Assembly (NCBI GenBank): GCA_000697355.1
Contig: JNEN01000835.1
Location: 124,001 to 188,000 of the forward strand
Direction: 5' to 3'
DNA length: 64,000 nt
Origin: Syncephalastrum monosporum B8922
Taxonomy: Eukaryota > Mucoromycota > Mucoromycetes > Mucorales > Syncephalastraceae
The notes below the pieces were generated by a model. That model was not told the DNA's origin, made no database searches, and saw nothing but the letters and a program-made list of their open reading frames with translations. How positions within the stretch are numbered: the first letter of the stretch is position 1; each line of letters opens with the position of its first letter. Below, piece after piece: positions 1-11,429 of this stretch. A program made the position numbers and the translations under genes.

Positions 1-73
1 GCATAATAAGCACTGAATTGAGACAGCAGAAATTGCGTAAAAGTAATGTTTATATGCGGGTAATCATGCTAAT

Positions 74-1208
74 TTAGTTCCAAGCAATGACACGGCCTTC
101 GTCACTGCTCTGCTTGGCGAGTTCAATCGCACGGATGCAGTTGTAGCCGTCTTTAGGAGTCACGGCCAGAGGCTCCTTGCCCATGATAGCCAAGCCGACA
201 TTGTTGTAGAAAGACAGGTAGTCACCCTTCTCGGTCTCGACCTTGCCCACAATATGGAGGCCGTTGACGTTGGAATCGAGCGTACCCCACTGTTCAGGCT
301 TCTCGACACCATAGCCAGCCGATGAAGGGACCAGGCCAGCCTTCAGTTGATCCTCCTGCACATCGAGGTAATGCTTCACGAACGCGCCCTCCATACCACG
401 CAGCGAGAAGCGCAGCACAGGGGTCTGGCGAGCCAGCATGCTGGAACGCAAGATGACGCTGAAGTCGTTGGCATATTTGAAGATAATCGTAAAGTCGTCG
501 ACCACGTTGGATTCCTTGAGCTGTCGCTGGTTGCTGATGGTGGCGAATAGGCTTTGTGGGGTGCCAAAGAGGGAGAGCGCTTGGTCGATCAGGTGAGCGC
601 CCAGGTCATAGAGCATGCCCGAGCCGGGCTGATCATCGCGTTCACGCCATCCAGGCTTGACAAAGTTGCGGAAACGGTCAAAGTGCGACTCGAACTCGAC
701 AAGGCGTCCCAGGTGTCCGTTTTTGATCAGCTTCTTGGCTGTCAAAAAGTCGGCGTCCCACCGGCGGTTCTGGTATACACTGCATACTCGGCCGGTCTTT
801 TGTGCCACCTCATCCAGTTCCTTGGCTTCGGTGGAAGTGATGGTGAACGGCTTCTCCACCACCACATGTTTGCCCTTCTGCATAGCTTCCTTGGCCAGAG
901 GGAAGTGCGAATCGTTGGGAGTCGTGATCACGACCAGATCGACATTGGTCATGTCAAACAGCTCTTGGGTGCTCTTGGCCACATGCACCCAGGGGTACAC
1001 CTCTTTGCTCTTGTCGCTATGACGCTCAACGACGGCGGTCAGCTGCAAATAAGGCGACGACGTGATCAGAGGGCAGTGGAACGTCTTTGAGGACATGCCT
1101 ATGCGTAAAAACGCACATACCTTTGTCAGTCAACTTCGTATTAACACATATACCGCGCAACTTACCAAAGCCGACGACACCAACGTTGATCTTGGTCTGA
1201 GAGGACAT
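74..1208 (-). CDS. Gfo/Idh/MocA-family NAD(P)-dependent oxidoreductase
   Basis: Two exons (1208-1166 and 1098-74) with a 67-nt intron give a protein of about 355 residues, normal for the family. Joining the exons restores the N-terminal Rossmann motif GVVGFGMSSKTFH; the intron splits the glycine codon of GFG. The EKP motif (GKHVVVEKPF), whose lysine is catalytic in this family, lies near residue 110. The segment GMLYDLGAHLIDQAL is the conserved start of the C-terminal substrate domain. The family oxidises or reduces sugars, inositols and related polyols with NAD(P); the closest general resemblance is to YdgJ/YhhX-like proteins, but the substrate cannot be read from sequence. No signal peptide is seen, so a cytosolic enzyme is likely. 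The downstream in-frame ATG at 1096 is not the start, because it would remove the dinucleotide-binding strand. Confidence 0.93.
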
Positions 1209-1976
1209 TATTAACCGTGTACTAAGAGGATGAGGATGGAATACGAGTGAAACGCAGAATACAGTGGCAAGATATATAAGGCTGCTCTGTCTTCTGCTTA
1301 TTAATTCTGTAGTCGGGATGTTTCGACCCTTGTATTTCCCCGCAACTTACCGTTCGTTCACCCAGCCATTCAGAGCACGCTGAGTCGGGGATCACTCAGC
1401 AAATACCAGCTCCACTCCACTTGATCCCGCTAAAAAGCCTATTTCCAATGTTCACCTTTCCAAAACTACAGTGATTCCAGCCAAAATTGATGTCACTTGT
1501 GGATCTAGTCAACTTCGCGCTTTCAGAAATGGAAGTCGTATTTTTAGAAGCCAAGTCGCTTGGACCTTATAAATGATGTCGTGTCGCGCTGATTTCCTGG
1601 CCCTTACAAAAAAACGATAGAAGCAGACCCTGGTTTATCTATGCTGATTTTTTTTTTCTTTTCGAAACTTTACATTTAAGTTGAATATGGCAATTATATT
1701 TGAAACTGGGCAAGGAAATCTTGCTTATGAAAACGACGGCCCTGAGCCCATGGGATACATTGTTGATCAGGATGAATTTGTTCTTTAGACGATAAGTACT
1801 CATAGTGGGTACTTTGAAACGCGTTCTTTGGTGAGTCATCTGGAGGTTGCCCAATGCTGACAGAGACCGAAAGATGAAGACACTTGAATGAAGAAGGCTA
1901 TGTCAAAAAATGATAATGCGCGCGTTACACGATTCAAGATAAGGTTAGATTATTCGATCTGAGGATTGAAAGATGT
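1209..1976. other. Intergenic stretch, no gene recognised
   Basis: About 770 bases hold the promoter of the minus-strand oxidoreductase and AT-rich sequence. A minus-strand reading frame at 1639-1854 has no recognisable domain and a low-complexity lysine-rich end, so it is not called. Confidence 0.5.
1266..1280 (-). promoter_or_regulatory. TATA-like element of the Gfo/Idh gene
   Basis: On the minus strand the sequence reads CCTTATATATCTTG about 65 nt upstream of the ATG at 1208. The position and sequence fit a TATA box. This is inferred from sequence only; the transcription start is not known. Confidence 0.4.
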
Positions 1977-2480
1977 ATGAGCGCATCCGCAGCAGCTAAG
2001 GAGATGGGCATTCACATTCGGACTTCTCAGAGATGGGATCAGCAATACAACGTGTGTTCTGATAGTATTTTTATGGTTTGTAAGCAGGTTGGCCGTAAGT
2101 GTATCTTGAGCGAAGAACATAAAATGGCCGTTATCAATCCTATTGATGCTAGCCCTTCTGCTACTATTGTTGAAGTGATTAACCACTGTTGAAGCTATTC
2201 AATGATCTTAAAGTTTCGCGCAGCACTGGTATAGTTTCAATGAAAAGCGAATTTTTCATTGAAAAAGACTGACTGACGTGTATCTTGACGACTCTGCTTT
2301 TGACATCAATAGAAACTCTCCAAAGCTTGTTTCCAACAAGGTACGCCTGCCATTGTTACCAGACCTACTACCCCATCCAACACTACGTCTCTGCTAGGTG
2401 CCATCTCTGCTGCAGGTTCGATTGTAGTTGGGTTGGAAACACCGAGACTTGCGGAGAAGACAGAGGCTGAAGGGTAACCT
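1977..2480 (+). pseudogene. Decayed DDE (IS630/Tc1-mariner-like) transposase remnant
   Basis: The first 70 codons resemble the helix-turn-helix region of Tc1/mariner or IS630-like transposases (SASAAAKEMGIHIRTSQRW, then ILSEEHKMAVINPIDASPS). Around 2280-2475 the frames read DDSAFDINRNSPK and then, after a shift of one base, QGTPAIVTRPTTPSNTTSLL followed by GAISAAGSIVVGLETPRL. This resembles the segment around the second catalytic Asp and the downstream beta strands of such transposases. Stop codons and a frameshift separate the pieces, and the C-terminal catalytic block was not found. It is therefore a dead fragment. It lies immediately upstream of the inverted-repeat element and may or may not belong to it. 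Confidence 0.65.
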
Positions 2481-2509
2481 TAGTTCAGGAATAGTAACAG
2501 GTCACTAGT

Positions 2510-3020
2510 AGCAGATATCAGTAGCAGTGTCCGTTCATCTCCAGCCAAACCTGACGCCTTGACCATCATTGACTACTAGAGACAGTGCTCCACTATAGCC
2601 CGTCGTCCAAATCAATACCACTAAACACTTACTTTTGATACAACACATCGTGAGAAAAAATCAAGCTTAAATGGAGTGGAAGAGTGATTTTTTTATTGGA
2701 ATCCTTTTTTTTGTGTGTTTCTTTATTCTTAACACGTCATGTCCCCCAAACGCAAGCAAGCCGAAAGAAAAGAGACCACGCAAACACCAGGCATCCGAGG
2801 TTGCATCCGACGCACAGTGGTGTATCGACCAAGGAACATTTGTCAGCTTCAATGCATACATTGGACGTTTCCAACCACTTGATCAGCGAGCCGCAGAACA
2901 ACGTTACGAGTCGACTTGCAAAAAACATCTGACGGGCAAAGCATTGGTCGACGACAAGATTTGGACTAAAAGCGTGCCCTATATCCGTTATTGGACGCAA
3001 CGCCAAGAGGAGATTCGCCT
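2510..3020. repeat. Left arm of a long inverted repeat
   Basis: This segment reappears, reverse-complemented and somewhat diverged, at about 3945-4421. Matching landmarks include the poly-T/A-rich stretch at 2690-2715, the run encoding the reading of CCGAAAGAAAAGAGACCACG, and the distal end GCAGTGTCCGTTCATCTCC. Arms are roughly 470-510 bp and the spacer is about 925 bp. The arrangement fits the ends of a foldback-type DNA transposon or an inverted duplication. Identity was judged by eye. Confidence 0.75.
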
Positions 3021-3129
3021 GGACAAGCTTGCTCAAGATTCCGATGATTTGATTGACACTGTGAACGAGCAACGCATGCTGTCACTCCAACAACGTGCAG
3101 ACGCGAAATATCTTCGATTTGAGCTGTAG
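2671..3129 (+). other. Open reading frame inside the inverted-repeat element, unknown product
   Basis: A 152-codon frame runs through and past the left repeat arm. Its first ~30 residues are hydrophobic and come from the T-rich run. The remainder is charged and helix-prone (for example GRFQPLDQRAAEQRYE and IWTKSVPYIRYWTQRQEEIR) and ends QQRADAKYLRFEL. The right arm carries a partly matching but frameshifted version in inverse orientation, which shows this coding stretch is part of the repeated element. A better start may be the ATG at 2739 in another frame, with a frameshift. No family was recognised; it could be an accessory ORF of a transposon or a remnant. Confidence 0.35.
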
Positions 3130-3944
3130 ACAGCAGTAGTATGGACGACTCATCGCCGCCGGCATCAAATGATCAGGAGGCAGGTGTTTCAGCTATATTC
3201 AACCCACGATAACGCTACACCGATTGCTCGTCACGAAGATGGCGTGTCCTGGTTTTGCAAGGTAACAGCGTCGGCCAACTGTTTGCAAGGTACCGTTATG
3301 CTGTAGAAGACCTGATAAACTATCATACGACGCTGCTGCCGTAGGATTACTGCAACAAGATTTCAGGCCTTGTCTACGTTCGTGTTTTGAATCATGAATA
3401 ACAAAGCACAGTAAGAACAGTAATTATTGAAACGATTCTGGACGATTTGACACGCACAATATATTCCAGCGCCATGGATTACAGCTTTGACTTGCCGAAT
3501 TTTGTGTATTTGGAGGTTTCGACGAAATCATTCTCAACATCATGATATCCAGCGCATCATTACCGTATGGACAACGCGCCTCTTGAGGAGCTTGGCTAAA
3601 ATGTAAGTTATGTCTCTCCACTCAATAATGAAACTCATGACACCTGGCGCCTTTGCAGGATCCAAAAGTGAACTGACACACCCCAAAAACAACCTCAAAG
3701 AAATAGCACTTTGGAGCACATAATACGACCCAGTGATCTCATTTTTCCTTACCGATCCTGCTCGTGCACCTCCAACAGATCGATACAAGTCCAGCTGAAG
3801 GTGACCATACGCGGCCAGACGCACTGATCGTGAAAAAACAGCGGAGACTCGCCGTACAATCTCGTGGATATGGAGAGGCCAAAGCTGAAGGAAGCCCCCA
3901 TGACATACAGTGCCCGTAAAATATCGGCCCATTTTCAATCTTCA

Positions 3945-4421
3945 GGCGGATCTCCTCTTGGCGTTGCAACGGATATAGCGCAGGCCTTTGTCCAAATCTC
4001 GGAGTCCATCAATACTTTGTAACGCTATTTTGCAGCTCGCTGATTAAGTGGTTGGAAACGTTCAATGTATACTTGGAGCTGACGAATGTCCTTGGGCGAT
4101 ACACCACTGTGCGTCGGATGCAACCTCGGATGCCTGGTGTTTGCGTGGTCTCTTTTCTTTCGACTTGCTTGCGTTTTGGGGGCATGACGTGTTAAGAATA
4201 AAGAATCACACAAAAAAAAAAAGGACTCCAATAAAAAAAATCACTCTTCCACTCCATTTAAGCTTGATTTTTTCTCACGATGTGTTGTATCAAAAGTAAG
4301 TGTTTAGTAGTATTGATTTGGACGACGGGCTATAGTGGAGCACTGTCTCTAGTAGTCAATGATGGTCAAGGCGTCAGGTTTGGCTGGAGATGAACGGACA
4401 CTGTTACTGGTATCTGCTGTG
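3945..4421. repeat. Right arm of the long inverted repeat
   Basis: Reverse complement of the segment starting at 2510. Read on the minus strand it gives a frame matching the left arm over QASRKKRDHANTRHPRLHPT, with small indels. It departs from the left arm inward of about 3945, where the spacer (3021-3944) begins. The spacer contains no frame I can assign to a known transposase. Confidence 0.75.
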
Positions 4422-4541
4422 TTCTACAGCACGTATTTGGGTTCTGCCGAACAGAGGAGCACTGCCTCTAGTAGTCAGTGATGGTCAAGGCGTCAGGTTT
4501 GACTGGAGATGAACGGGCACTGTTACTGGTATCTGCTACTT
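4330..4541. repeat. Imperfect tandem duplication at the outer end of the right arm
   Basis: The block beginning GTAGTCAATGATGGTCAAGG (about 4352) recurs about 125 bases later (about 4478) as GTAGTCAGTGATGGTCAAGG and continues with matching sequence through CTGTTACTGGTATCTGCT. The two copies differ by several point changes. The left arm has one copy only. Confidence 0.7.
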
Positions 4542-5857
4542 CCATGTGCACGTACTCGGGTTTCTCTGCCTTAGTCGTCCAAATGACAAGGGCTTGTTCG
4601 TTGCTAATGACGTTTTTTTTTTTCTATTTTACATAATCTCGCCATCTGCATGTGATGCGAGTTTCCTCACCAATCCATCCGAGCCATTCCACTGATGGTG
4701 TGGGCAATCCAGTATCAATATGACATGACGCAAAGCTGCTTTGTTTGCGTCTCATCGAACCCATAGGCGCCAACAAGAAGATAATGGATATGTAGACGAA
4801 GGATATATTATATAGCGGCCATCATTGGTGACAGTGGAGTTATGAAAACTGCCTACTGGACCACAATATAAAATCCTACACATAGGTCATTCAATTTTTC
4901 TACAAAGCTTTACATATGAGTGATCCAATTTGGTAAGGTGGGATGATTCATAAATATATTGCTCCATATCTCTACAAGTTCTTGCTTCACCTGATACGAT
5001 ATCGAAGCAAAAAGAAAGACCATATCATGACTACTTTTGGTGTCTCATGAGAAATGCTAGTGTAAGAGGCATCAAGAGAAACAGCGTAAATTCAAAGAGC
5101 ATAGAAAAGCCTTAAAAGGCACGGCAGTACCTTTCAAGGCTTAAAAAAGCATCAAAATGCCTCAAAATTCGCGCCTTAATAAGTTCTTGCAGTATTGCGA
5201 TGATATGAAATAAGTCAGCATATAGTGCTCTCTCAGTGATGGGACACCAATATACGGAGATAGTCAGCAGTGACATTATCTTCAGATGCTGCTTCAATAT
5301 AGTAATTAGAAAAACGATCAAGCGACGATAGTCAGTAGAAAACCTTTGTCACAGCGTATTGGATTATCCATGTGTATATTCCATATACAGTACAATACAA
5401 TTTCATAGTATTATCGATTCCTTACATGGTGTCATGTCCATGTTTATACGCAATGTCTACATGTTATGCCTTCTAAAGGCTCGATCTAAAGTATAATAGG
5501 ACACGATTGATGTGGATGACATCCACAGTCACTGGGCAATAAGCACGGACAGCCAGTAACATGGCAGACACGCTTCTTATAGTTATATATACTGAGCATG
5601 GTTCTCATATAGAATAGACAAGAGTCAGTGCTACGGTTCGATTTATGGCGAATAGTATGGATGGATATGAATGCACATGCCTGATTAGTAGTTTGAATAT
5701 ATAGACCGTGATCTCGAGGCGGTAATGAACTGTAAACCAAGGCTGAGTTGTAAAGTTGAAATGCCTTAGTAAGTCAAATTCGCGAATTGCATAAGAATAA
5801 TTCCCCACACTCGAGCCGACAATCAGGCTTTCCTCTGCTACTACCAGTGAAGCAAAC
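4542..5857. other. Intergenic stretch, no gene recognised
   Basis: About 1.3 kb of AT-rich sequence between the repeat element and the MDR gene. Short frames on both strands show no domain, and no RNA gene was recognised. Confidence 0.5.
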
Positions 5858-7075
5858 ATGAAGGGTTTCGTCGTCAACAAGTGGCTCAAGGGTCCTGAAG
5901 AAATGGTGCTGTCTACCAACGTACCTGCCCCGGAGCCCAAGAAGGGTGAACTGCAAGTGGCTGGTATGTAAAACTGACCTCCATCGACATCGCCGCTCAC
6001 GTTGAATGTCAAACCTTTCTAGTCAAGGCTGTCGGTCTCAACTTCTTTGACACACTCATGGTATAGTGATTTAGGCGATTCTCAACATGAGCACATCCTG
6101 ATTGGACAATCACCTTAGATCCAAGGCCGTTACCAGATCAAGCCACCTTTCCCTTTCATTCCCGGTGGTGAGTTTAGTGGAGTGGTGCTCAAGTCGACGG
6201 TGCCTGAATACAAGCCCGGCGATCGCGTCTTTGGCTCCAACTACTCCTTTGCCGAGATTATCACCGTCGATGCCAAGAAGGTGCTGCCTGTGCCCAAGAA
6301 CTTCACTTTCGAGCAAGCCTCCGGGTGAGTCCATGCGTGTTTCTCTGCGTATTCTTGATCGAACTAACAGTGTTGCAAAATCCCAGATTGTTCATCACCT
6401 ACCCCACCTCCTATTCCGCCCTCGTGCTCCGTGCGCAGCTGAAAGCAGGCGAGTACTGTCTTGTTCACGCTGCTGCAGGCGGCGTTGGACTGTGCGCCGT
6501 CCAAATCGCCAAGGTGCTCGGTGCCAAGGTGATCGCTACTGCCGGTTCGGCTGAAAAGCTTGAGGTGGCGAAGCGTTATGGCGCTGATTATGCCATCAAC
6601 TACCGTGACAAAGACTGGACCGAGCAGGTTAAGAAAATCACCAACGGGAAGGGCGCAGACGTTGTTTACGACCCTGTTGGCCTTGTCGAGCAGAGCACAA
6701 AGTGCACGGCATGGAACGGTCGCATCCTTGTCATTGGCTTCGCCAAGGGCGGCTGGGAGCAGCTCCCTACCAACCGCGTTTTGCTCAAGAATATCTCGAT
6801 TGTGTAAGTAGTTCTCTAAAATGTAGCGAAGTGTCATACTGAATGAGCTCCTTAGCGGTCTTCACTGGGGTGCTTATACCAAGAACGAGCCCGAGGCGAT
6901 TCCCAAAGTCTGGAAGGCACTGTTTGAGCTTTTTGAGTCAGGCAAACTAGCACCTGCCATCTATGACAAGGTCTACACGCTGGCCACTATTCCCGAGGGC
7001 TTGCGCGCGATCAATAACCGTGAGACATGGGGTAAAGCCGTTGCCACTGTTGCTTCTCCCGATAGCAAGTTGTAA
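5858..7075 (+). CDS. NADPH:quinone oxidoreductase-like MDR-superfamily enzyme
   Basis: Five exons (5858-5963, 6023-6060, 6119-6324, 6387-6803, 6856-7075) give about 328 residues, typical for zinc-independent quinone-oxidoreductase-type medium-chain dehydrogenases. The N-terminal GroES-like fold contains KAVGLNFFDTLM and PFIPGGEFSG. The nucleotide-binding domain has the glycine-rich AAAGGVGLCAVQIAKVLGAK followed by VIATAGSAEKLE, as in NADPH-using members. KGADVVYDPVG and the C-terminal KAVATVASPDSKL complete the fold. There is no structural-zinc cysteine lobe, so it is not an alcohol dehydrogenase. The likely role is NADPH-dependent reduction of quinones or enones in the cytosol; the substrate is unknown. 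All four introns are under 70 nt and fall at conserved positions that keep frame. Confidence 0.93.
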
Positions 7076-8583
7076 CCATAGACTCTATGCATGTAATTGT
7101 GTAATTAAGAGACCTTCGATAATATATGTATTTCAGTATCCCATGATCCAATGAAAACAAGGTGTATTTCTCGGAGACTACATCACAAAACTAGCCACGG
7201 AGCAAACACTCGTTGCATTATGATTTGCATGTAACAGCTGATTGACTTGCAGTGTTGTCGATGAACTGTGAAGCAAAACATGTATGTGCAAGGTAGCACC
7301 CCTATCCAAACACCTGCTGTATACATCTGATACGAAAAGTTTTGTACGGATACCCTTTTTCGTTGAACATGTGGTGCAGAATCACTCAGTCACCATCATA
7401 TCTGTTCCATACTTCGTTGGTGACCATGGTGGCTCGAGATGGCATTTTTAAAATATGATACATATTTACCACGATGCTTACGCATTGTCATATTCTCAAT
7501 AGATAAACTCTATTTGTCGGTAATATTCCAGGAAGAACATGATTAATATAGGATGCTCAGCGTGTTCCCCGTGAATGCACGTAACCGAGTATATTGGATT
7601 GACAGGTGGCCTAAACGTAATTTACGATCCGCTGTGCCATACACGCAACTTGTCCTACGAAATTTCATGCCCGTGCAAATTGATTTGGTAGACATGCCCA
7701 TTAAACGTTCTATGCAGAACATGGGAGCAATTGTAGATATTAACCTGTTTTCCTTCCGATAATGCGCCTTAGTAGATTAGGCGCATCAAACGATGGAACC
7801 CAAGCGCAAAGGTTACCAAATGAGTATAGTTGTTGAGTAATCGATTGCTGCAATTATCATACATTAGTTGCTTGCTGGGAACCTCCTGAGGTACCTTTAT
7901 TTATTCGGGTATGGCATTTCACAATTGTCGACTATGATTGCATCTGTCTCACTTGTAGGTTTCGTATGTCGACATACGGAAGGGAGGAGGTCATGCAAAG
8001 CCGAATTACCGAGCGGATTAATCTGGAAGGAAAGAAGCGAACGCACACAGTATATCCCTGGGATAAACATTCTACGAGATGGAGGCTCGGTGTGGAGTTA
8101 CACAAAGGGCTTTGGTTGGCCAGACACCAGGCACGTGCACTGAATGATTGGTGGAGAGCAAGAGGTACTCAAAAAAGGCAAGCACAGTGTGCTGTTTTTG
8201 GGCGCGTGAAACCCGACACCTGATCGGTATACAAATATATGTCGAAATAGCCATTTCGCAGAGGTGAGAAACAATCAGATAAACGTAGTGTATACACGTT
8301 TAAAACATAGTAAGAGGTGGAGCAATGCACAGGTGTACAGACGCGCAAACAAGAAAAACAAAGGCAATGCGCGGAGTTGGGGGGACTTTGGATAAAATGA
8401 ATATATGAATGATGGCCCGTCAGAGTCTCCCCCGAACGTGTGTGTAGCATAAGCACATTACGATCCTTTTAGAAGAGTAAACTTCCTCAGCTTCCATTGT
8501 GGCTGAATTTAAAATGACACAAATTACCAAGACTTCAACACGCTCGAACCCGTTTAGTCGATGCATTTCCTTTCCAAACGAGA
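7076..8583. other. Intergenic stretch with one small palindrome
   Basis: About 1.5 kb without a supported gene. A short perfect palindrome, ATGCGCCT ... AGGCGCAT, lies at 7762-7786 with a 9-nt loop. Frames at 7868-8223 (+) and 8169-8456 (-) overlap each other and have no recognisable domain, so they are not called. Confidence 0.5.
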
Positions 8584-9979
8584 ATGGAACAACATTTGCA
8601 TCGACGTACCTCGTCCAATACGTCCTCCAATTTCTCACTTCTCGAGACACCACCTGTGTCGGTGCGTTCCTCTGTTAATACGATAACAAGTTCTCCGGTA
8701 CCTGCAGCAGGTCTCTCGCCCTCCTCCATGACCGCATTCACACACCCAACTACCATGGCCATGCAGCACTCTTCTCAGCACCCCCCACCCCCTTCAGCCA
8801 CCACGCAAAAGCCTGCACATGCAAATACTTTTGTGCATAAGCTCTACAAGTAACTATCGCGTCCGCCAACGATCGATCAGATAATATCACATTTATTGAC
8901 CGACTATTCTTTAGCATGGTGGTCGATAGCCAATACCAGCATCTTATCGCGTGGAACTATACCGGCTCGTCTTTCATTGTTTGTAACATCATGGAGTTCT
9001 CTCGCGACGTGCTACCAAAGCATTTCAAGCACAACAACTTCTCTAGTTTTGTTCGTCAGCTAAATATGTACGTATATACGCTCTTCCTTGTGTTATTTTC
9101 TTGTAATCACGTTTAATAATGCATGACATGTACTGACTTTGGCAGGTATGGATTCCACAAAGTCAATAAATCGCCACGGGGACATCGCACGTTGGCCGAA
9201 AATCAGATCTGGGAGTTTTCGCATGCAAAATTCCTTCGCAACAGACCTGATCTCCTCGACGACATCAAACGGAAAGCAATGGAATCTTCAGATACATCGC
9301 GCCGTGAGGCAGGCGATCTCCACGCCCATGTTGCCATGATGCAAGTCGCTCAGTCCGACATGATGCAACAGATTGGTCATTTATTCGACAACTTCAACGA
9401 GCTCGTCAAGGAACTAGCTGAAACTCGTCGCAAGCAGGAAAGTCAGCATCAAATCATGAAGAACATGGCTCAATATATCCAACAGCAAAATGGTACGTAA
9501 GATATGTGTCTATGAGGAACTACGCGAAATAGTAATGCAAAAGGGGACGTCTAGGCCACTACGTAAATCTGGAGCAATTCGACACTTCTAAACCTGAGCG
9601 ACCTCCGTCAATCTTTATCACATCACCCGATCCTTCCAATGCACACCATCCCACTAACGGCAGTAACAATACCATCCTCCAAGACATGCTGGGACGGAGT
9701 CCACTGACAGTGCAGACCCAGAACTTGACGCGTTCAGAACTCAACCCTCATGGAAGCAGGCCAAACTCCTCCTTGGGCCTATCTTACAGTCCTACCAGCA
9801 TCATATCCGATGATGAATCCAACTCTCTCTACTCGCCTCATACTCCTCGTCATCTTTCTTCGCATCAAGGCCGCATTACTGATACCGTCGATCCGCCCAC
9901 CCCGCAACCTTCTGCCAACCACCAACATGACCAGCCTTTCAACTTTGTTCATTCTCTCGACACGCTGTCCCACCGGTAG
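8584..9979 (+). CDS. Heat-shock-factor-type (HSF) transcription factor
   Basis: Four exons (8584-8849, 8915-9067, 9146-9492, 9555-9979) encode about 396 residues. After a Ser/Thr/Pro-rich leader of about 80 residues comes a full HSF DNA-binding domain: NTFVHKLYNMV, then FSRDVLPKHFKHNNFSSFVR, QLNMYGFHKVN and WEFSHAKFLRNRPDLLDDIK. Two introns interrupt the domain, one in the Asn codon of KLYN and one in the Met codon of QLNM; joining them restores the family consensus exactly. A helical, hydrophobic-repeat segment (LHAHVAMMQVAQSDMMQQI...) follows and is probably the coiled-coil oligomerisation region. The C-terminus is Ser/Pro/Asn-rich and probably disordered or activating. It should be a nuclear sequence-specific regulator; whether it is the main heat-shock factor or an Hsf/Skn7/Sfl1-like paralogue is not decided. 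No response-regulator domain is present. Confidence 0.93.
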
Positions 9980-11429
9980 CTGCTCAAGAAGCATTCATGA
10001 AGAAAAATTGAACCCATCGAACGTCCAGGTGATCGGAAAGAAGAGAGAAAGAGATGGTCCTTATATGTTTATATGTTATTTGCATTATCCCATGCCCACC
10101 ATACTCACAACGCACGCCGTTATACATGCACGCACACATCTCCCTCGCGCACATAGTTTACCCGCCCTCCATACAGCTTCCAATCACACATTCGTGTAAT
10201 ATACAATCACAGCATGTGCCTATTTATGTTAAACGATTTGTTGAAAGCCTCGTGTCGAAAAAGAGCACGGACCTATACATGACGGGCATAGTACGAGAAA
10301 GCTCGCTGATGACGATAATGGATAGGCACACATAGGCATGGCATGTCGAACAAACATTATATTCTACCGTAGCCAGTGTGTTAAAGAGCATAGGTTCAGC
10401 TTTCCAGCGTGATTGACCTTCTCCAAGATTGTAGGCACGCCGGGCTAGGGACGGTACTGACGAAAGCAAATGTGTCATATATGTGCTTGTAAGCTGTACT
10501 TTATAAATATGCGAACGCGCCTCGTCGACACATAAGCTCGGCGTCTCATTACTACAGCAGATTATGTGCCAACGGTGTGAAACAGACGTTACACAACCAC
10601 AAGATATCGCAGTCGAGATGCCGAAATAGGAAACTTTAAATACCAGGTATTACCGGAAAAGATCGCCTTTTACATGAAAATTCAACTGCTTTATCGCTAC
10701 TCCATGCGCATGGAACAAACAATACTACATATCCTAGAAGCGAGGCATAAGCGAGGCATACATGTAACTTGCTATATTGAGGTAGCCAATGTTATGCCCG
10801 ATATTTGACGACATACAGCGATGCACGTATGTGCCATCTGAGACTTCTTGTCGTAGGCTTTATAGATATAGGTATACCATTTCCATCAATAAATGTACAT
10901 CTCTACACTGAGACATATACTACGATTCTAAGGCAACTCAGCATACGTCCAGCATGGTAGTTGTGCCGTACGGGGTCACCCCACTTCCTACGAATACCCG
11001 AGACGCTCAGTAATGATGCGATTGCTTGCATGATTGTGAATTTGACGAAGTCTAGGTTTTCTGGCAATCCGGGGAACAGATGGTATCTTGTATAAGGCTT
11101 CCTTTTTATTGGTGGCTATATGTACTGTACTTCCGAAGGTAGAGAAAAGGGCAGTTTTCGATGCTTTTGATGGAGATCTCCATTTCGAGAGCTTTTAACC
11201 ATAAAAGATTTGCGGCGGCATGTGCGAAGGTCAGAATCATTAATGTTGTGCACCGTTACCGCAATGCCCGCCCAGCAACCTGAACAGTGGTTACTGTTGC
11301 AATGCGTCTATATAAGCAGACGTTTATGCAATAGTCGCCAGATAATCAGCGTTCTGCATCCTTTCTAATTTCTTTCCTTACCCTTCCCTTTCCTTTCCTC
11401 TTTTCCCGGCCCATTTCAATCCTTCAATA
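9980..11429. other. Intergenic stretch upstream of the protease gene
   Basis: About 1.45 kb with no supported gene. The final 130 bases contain a TATA-like element and a long pyrimidine tract leading to the protease start. Confidence 0.5.
11308..11317 (+). promoter_or_regulatory. TATA box of the secreted protease gene
   Basis: CTATATAAGC lies about 120 nt before the ATG at 11430 and is followed by a C/T-rich leader (11365-11410), the usual layout for a highly expressed fungal gene. Inferred from sequence. Confidence 0.5.

Noticed and set aside
1639..1854. Minus-strand frame of 71 codons near the transposase remnant
   Set aside because: No domain, lysine-rich low-complexity end, and no partner exon.
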